Source: Bolinopsis microptera
Taxonomy: Eukaryota; Ctenophora; Tentaculata; Lobata; Bolinopsidae
NCBI RefSeq assembly: GCF_026151205.1
Contig: NC_087076.1
Coordinates: 1,125,692-1,189,691, forward strand
DNA: 64,000 bases
Direction of reading: 5' to 3'
Shown: one piece after another, positions 60,101 through 64,000 of the stretch
Numbering within the stretch: position 1 is the stretch's first letter
Layout of the letters: every line of letters begins with the position of its first letter
Position numbers and translations under genes: made by a program
The notes under the pieces: model-generated
Database searches by the model: none
What the model saw: the letters and a program-made list of their open reading frames with translations, nothing else
What the model was told of the DNA's origin: nothing

Positions 60101-62522
60101 ATAAGCATTAGCAGCTGTTATCTTAGATGAGGACTGATTCAGGATAGCCAAAATAAGCTTTGACTTATAAATTGTTGGGTATTAGTTAGTCTACAGTTTA
60201 TTACTTTTAAGAATTTTCAGCTGTTAGTATTTACAGGTCGGACGTTTATAGCTGAGTTATAGCTTTCATGGTAAAGTTGGACTAATCTATAATTCGTTCG
60301 ATTCATCAATTATATGAGCTGTTAGTACAGGGTGGGCCAAAAGTCAGTACCCATACGTTGGCCTTAATAGCTCCGCCGTGTTTTATATTTGAGAGCTGTT
60401 GCTTTGCAGATTGCATACTGTACTTACTGGTTCGAGGATTCCGTCGTCAAAATTTGAAAATTCGAATATTTTAGACCACGCCCATTCAATATTAAAACAC
60501 CTATATTGTTTTCTCTGAACATGCTGAACGCCTAATTTTTTCAGAGACGGTAGATTATCAAATGTTACATATGATCTGAAAACATGAGGCAAAACGGATT
60601 AGAAATGACGAAGTTATCAAGCATTTTCTGTATCTCGTTAACAAAATTGACTGGGTGATTATGTGACACCGTGACACGACACCTTAATTGGGCTCTCTTA
60701 ACAATTCCCATAATGTTTAACGGGGTAGTTAACGGGGTCACCTTATCACGTGATTAGGTAATCCAATCACCTGATCACACGTAATGAATAAACTCGTTAT
60801 GCTTCATATCTCGGTCATCTGAGAAGCTACAGTTTTAATTCTTTCAGGACAAACGTAATTCGAATGGCCAAACACAATTTAATAACATTAAGCTTGATCC
60901 AATTATCCAAACTATCAAATAAATGTGAAAATGAACCTCCATTTGAAAAAAATGAACGCGAATATTTTTCGAGTTGACAAATTCCTCGAACCAGTGGTGG
61001 TACTAAGTCATATCAGAAGGAAGTATTTAAATTGGGCACTCAGTGACTGAGCTATAAAGGCCAACGTATGGGTACTGACTTTTGGCCCACCCTGTATTTA
61101 GGTCGACATTTTTTCTCTTTCACTTTTTCTCATTTTCAGCTGTTAGTATTTACAGGTCGGACGTTTATCAGCTTGAGTTATAGCTTTCATGGTCAAGTTG
61201 GACTAATCTATAAGTCGTTCGATTCATCGATTATATCAGCTGTTAGTATTTAGGTCGACATTTTTTCTCATTCACTGAGTAGAGTGCCTGATCGAGATAA
61301 TTCTTTCTGGTATGACTTGCTATTTTTTAAAAAATAAAGGTTAATTTTTGTAGCTTTAAGTCATTTTGAATAATTGGATCGAGTCAAATTGTAATGAATT
61401 GTGTCTGGCCATCAAAATTACACATGTCCTGGAAAGATGAAAGCTGTAGCTTCCAGATGATCGAAGTATCAAGTTTATTCATTATGTGTGATCAGGTGAT
61501 TGGGGTGACACTAGATCCGCATTATGGCAATTGACGATTCCCGGAATCGTGCAGGAATCCCAACTAGGGAGTAGGGTGTCATATCACGCATACAAAAAAC
61601 ATATTTTAATGTTGCCATGGGGTGGCAAGTCCCCATACATCGTGGTCCGGTAGTTTCATTGCGTCCTAATATATGATCACACAATCAATTTTGCTAACGA
61701 GATTACAAATGCTTGATAAGACCGTAATTTTACCTCCGTTTTTCAGTTTTACCTTTGCTGGAGGACCTCCTCCTTTGTTTCCTTTTGTAGAGTCTCACAA
61801 CCGACGTCTTTCTTGTATTCGTTCAGACAGAACTGTATTGGTTTGTAAACCTGACAGGAATATATATTATAGGGGGGAGGGGGGGAGGGGGGCCATTATA
61901 GGTGAAGATGTTTCATTGTGTTACGATCCGGCGGTTTGTTATTGGGCAGTGTGTATCAATCAGTAACACTGTAAATTCAGATCTTTACAAATAACCCTCT
62001 AAATTTCTAGTTACAAATTTTTAGAGTTCTAACCTTTTTCTCTTCTTCGGTCATTGGAACTACAGGCTCGTTGATTCCAGGAATGAGGATCTTGCCTTTT
62101 GTATCAACCAGTTTTGAGAGAACGCTCACACAGTCCACCATCGCTTCATGCCTAGAAAACACCATCGTGTAAGGATATTTTAGCAATAAAGCGGCAATAT
62201 ATTTATTAAATTATATGCCATATTGTAGCCATTTCAGACACTCTGTAACACATACTTAGCTCTTGATAATTAAAAATCAAATTTAATTTAGGCGCTACGT
62301 GTCTGGGCAGTGAGCATGCTAAATACTATTTTCACTAACAAACTCTTGCTATAAACACTTTATAAACACTTACACAGCTCCACCGTAGACACCACTATGG
62401 AGATCCTTAGCAGCACACTCAATCTCCACGAAGAAGTAGCAGACCCCTCTCAGTCCGTATGTGAGACAGGGCTTCTCAGAGCCCAGCCAGTAGTTATCAC
62501 TTATACACACGAAATCAACCTC
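57139..62522 (-). CDS. CNDP-type cytosolic M20 dipeptidase, C-terminal 287 residues
   Basis: Eight minus-strand exons in perfect phase: 62522-62374, 62151-62034, 61850-61753, 60024-59892, 58731-58578, 57852-57778, 57610-57519 and 57183-57139 (TAA). They match carnosine dipeptidase / cytosolic non-specific dipeptidase. [13 protein letters not shown] contains the metal-ligand Asp, [11 protein letters not shown] the substrate His, [19 protein letters not shown] the dimer-domain loop, [11 protein letters not shown] a second His, and [11 protein letters not shown] the terminal metal-ligand His. The end is [14 protein letters not shown]. The family uses two Mn or Zn ions to hydrolyse dipeptides such as Cys-Gly or carnosine in the cytosol. 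Family members have about 475 residues, so roughly 190 N-terminal residues, including the other metal ligands, lie upstream beyond 62523 and were not found in the window. Introns hold a TA-flanked transposon and its relative. Confidence 0.93.
58732..59891. other. Dipeptidase intron
   Basis: No coding exon, ORF or repeat recognised in this 1.16-kb intron. Confidence 0.4.
60214..61275. repeat. ~140-bp tandem duplication, first copy split by a transposon
   Basis: TTTTCAGCTGTTAGTATTTA begins both copies (60214 and 61133) and GGTCGACATTTTTTCTC ends them. The first copy is interrupted at TA by the element 60328-61094. The second copy is uninterrupted and shows the original site GCTGTTAGTATTTAGG. 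Confidence 0.85.
60328..61094. mobile_element. 767-bp Tc1/mariner-type non-autonomous element
   Basis: 46-bp terminal inverted repeats with one mismatch, beginning CAGGGTGGGCCAAAAGTCAG. TA is duplicated on both sides (60326-60327 and 61095-61096), and the empty site is preserved in the adjacent duplicate. No transposase ORF. Confidence 0.92.
61365..61525. mobile_element. Inverted fragment related to the 60328-61094 element
   Basis: Its reverse complement (GTCACCCCAATCACCTGATC, then ACATAATGAATAAACTTG and TGGCCAGACACAATTCATTA) matches the interior of the neighbouring element with about 80% identity by eye. It lies about 270 bases downstream in opposite orientation and lacks terminal repeats. 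Confidence 0.75.
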
Positions 62523-63673
62523 CTGAGATATTAACAAGGGTAAAGGTACTCATAGTCAGTTTTAATGGAGTCATCAAGCTTGCTATTTAATGTAGTCATC
62601 TTAACGTGGATGTGTGATGGGGATGTTTTAATTCTAGAACGGTCTAATATAATATATCGGTAATTGTTGTAGAGAAAATATGAGATTCCTGTGGGGATAT
62701 TCAAAATTTAAATTTAAATCTTGGTTTACGTAATTGGGTATTCAAGATAAGGCCATTACGAATATTTTCTAATCTCACCATGATTTAAAAATTAGTCATT
62801 GTTGTCTTGCAAATCTTGGTATAGTGCATGCAGCTAGGACTTCAACCATTTGACGATTATATAGAACAATACACACATTGAAATATGATCTTACTTTATC
62901 ATCGTACTCGCGAGAAGATTCCAGTAACTTTTTACAAACTTAAAATCGCCTGTTTCTTCATTATCATGATTATATAACAATTAAGGATCGATGAAATTCT
63001 GAAAAACGAATCCAACAAACGAATGAATTCGATTGAGAAACTCCAGGACAGGATTTGAGGATTACAAAATTTGTAGGATTATCAGATTTTTTATATAATT
63101 GAATTTGGAAGTGAGTTATGTTGAGAGATAAGAAAAGTATGAAGTCCTGAAGTTTAAGCTCTGCTTACATCACAAACTCAGTGAAATTGGTACGGAAACT
63201 TTCTAGAGCTTTCTAGCTTTCACAGGAATCGGGATACCCAGATAGATTATTGAATACATTAGTACGGTATAATATGCTATATTACACATACGGTACAACT
63301 TTGGCACATAATAGACAGTTTGGATATCTATATTATATATGTATCTAATAAATGTAACTTTCTAAGTTTCTTCAGAATGTTACATTTTAATCGTTTCTAT
63401 TTCAAAGAATCACGGCTGTCATTACTTTTCAAAGATTTTGGTCACCAGATGTTTGTAGCCTCAAAATGTTAATGCAATAACTAAACCCATGGTAAAATAA
63501 AGTAATAACAATATTCTATTAAGTCCCGATTCTGAAGAAAATATTGATCTTATCTCGCCACATTGCTTGAACAGCCAAGTTAAGGCAAATAAGGGTCACT
63601 TTATGATTGAAGTCTTGAAATTTAGCTTGTTTGGGATCCCAACTTAAAGTACACGTTTAAAGGTCTTGTTCAC
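62523..63673. other. Upstream intron or flank of the dipeptidase gene
   Basis: No further dipeptidase exon was found by searching for the conserved EGMEESGS and DDKG regions. AT-rich, nothing else recognised. Confidence 0.45.
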
Positions 63674-63861
63674 AAGTTACCAGTTACCAGTTACCAGTTA
63701 CCAGTTACCAGTTACCAGTTACCAGTTACCAGTTACGCGTTACCCGTTACCAGTTACCAGTTGCCAGTTACCAGTTACCAGTTACCAGTTACCAGTTACC
63801 AGTTACCAGTTACCAGTTACCAGTTACCAGTTACCAGTTACCAGTTACCAGTTACCAGTTA
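63674..63861. repeat. 7-bp tandem repeat, CCAGTTA
   Basis: About 27 copies of CCAGTTA with a few substitutions (ACGCGTT near 63735). ORFs reading SYQLPVT repeats are artefacts. Confidence 0.95.
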
Positions 63862-64000
63862 CTTGTTCACTTCTCACAATCCCACACTTACCACCATGTT
63901 AAGGAAGCAGCAAGATCTGTACAAAAACAAAATGATCTGTCTTAAACTCTGCTATAAGCCTCATAACATGAAACCAATTATATAATTTCACAAGTTAACT

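Noticed and set aside
61673-61966. Plus-strand ORF of 97 residues
   Set aside because: Antisense to the dipeptidase exon 61850-61753 and the G-run.
63666-63985. ORFs with SYQLPVT repeats
   Set aside because: They arise from the CCAGTTA 7-mer array; the unit length makes any frame periodic and open.

Overview
The window is AT-rich animal nuclear DNA. Its genes are split by GT-AG introns of roughly 200-1500 bases, splice phases are consistent within genes, and the products are metazoan: actin, a Prickle/Testin-type LIM protein, an LDLa-bearing seven-helix receptor, and a C-type lectin/Ig/fibronectin membrane protein. An early-branching invertebrate such as a cnidarian would fit, but I cannot place the species. 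No prokaryotic features, CRISPR array or tRNA gene are supported.

Layout. 0-3.3 kb: remains of two non-LTR retrotransposons, one with a perfect 12-bp target-site duplication. 3.8-6.3 kb (-): the 3' part of a Prickle-like triple-LIM gene. 6.3-20.5 kb: a gene-poor, repeat-dense stretch with a 1.4-kb foldback element, two copies of a TA-flanked inverted-repeat element, an array of palindromic CRE-like sites, a 3.3-kb foldback holding a minisatellite with a nested hAT-like element, and a 630-bp TG/TGTC microsatellite. 20.9-25.1 kb (+): a secreted LPMO-like protein with a CBM2-like C-terminal module. 26.0-27.6 kb (-): a complete actin gene with three exons. 29.1-33.2 kb (-): a complete 1243-residue LDLa-repeat GPCR. 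35.3-53.2 kb (+): a large C-type lectin/Ig/FN3 gene ending in one membrane segment; one intron holds about 205 copies of a 35-bp satellite. 54.0-56.8 kb (+): a secreted tectonin-like protein. 57.1-62.5 kb (-): the C-terminal 287 residues of a CNDP-type M20 dipeptidase, with a TA-flanked transposon in an intron.

The standout is the LPMO-like gene. The first half of its CBM2-like module is encoded by two homologous, phase-matched exons separated by only 15 bases. Those bases consist of a donor fused to an acceptor, so both exons cannot be spliced together, and joining them would break the frame. This is a sequence-level prediction of mutually exclusive splicing that swaps the carbohydrate-binding face of the protein.

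Three neighbouring genes (LPMO-CBM2, C-type lectin/Ig/FN3, tectonin) encode extracellular proteins with predicted glycan-binding folds. Whether they work together is speculation. All exon models were assembled by eye from splice sites, reading phase and family motifs, without transcript evidence.
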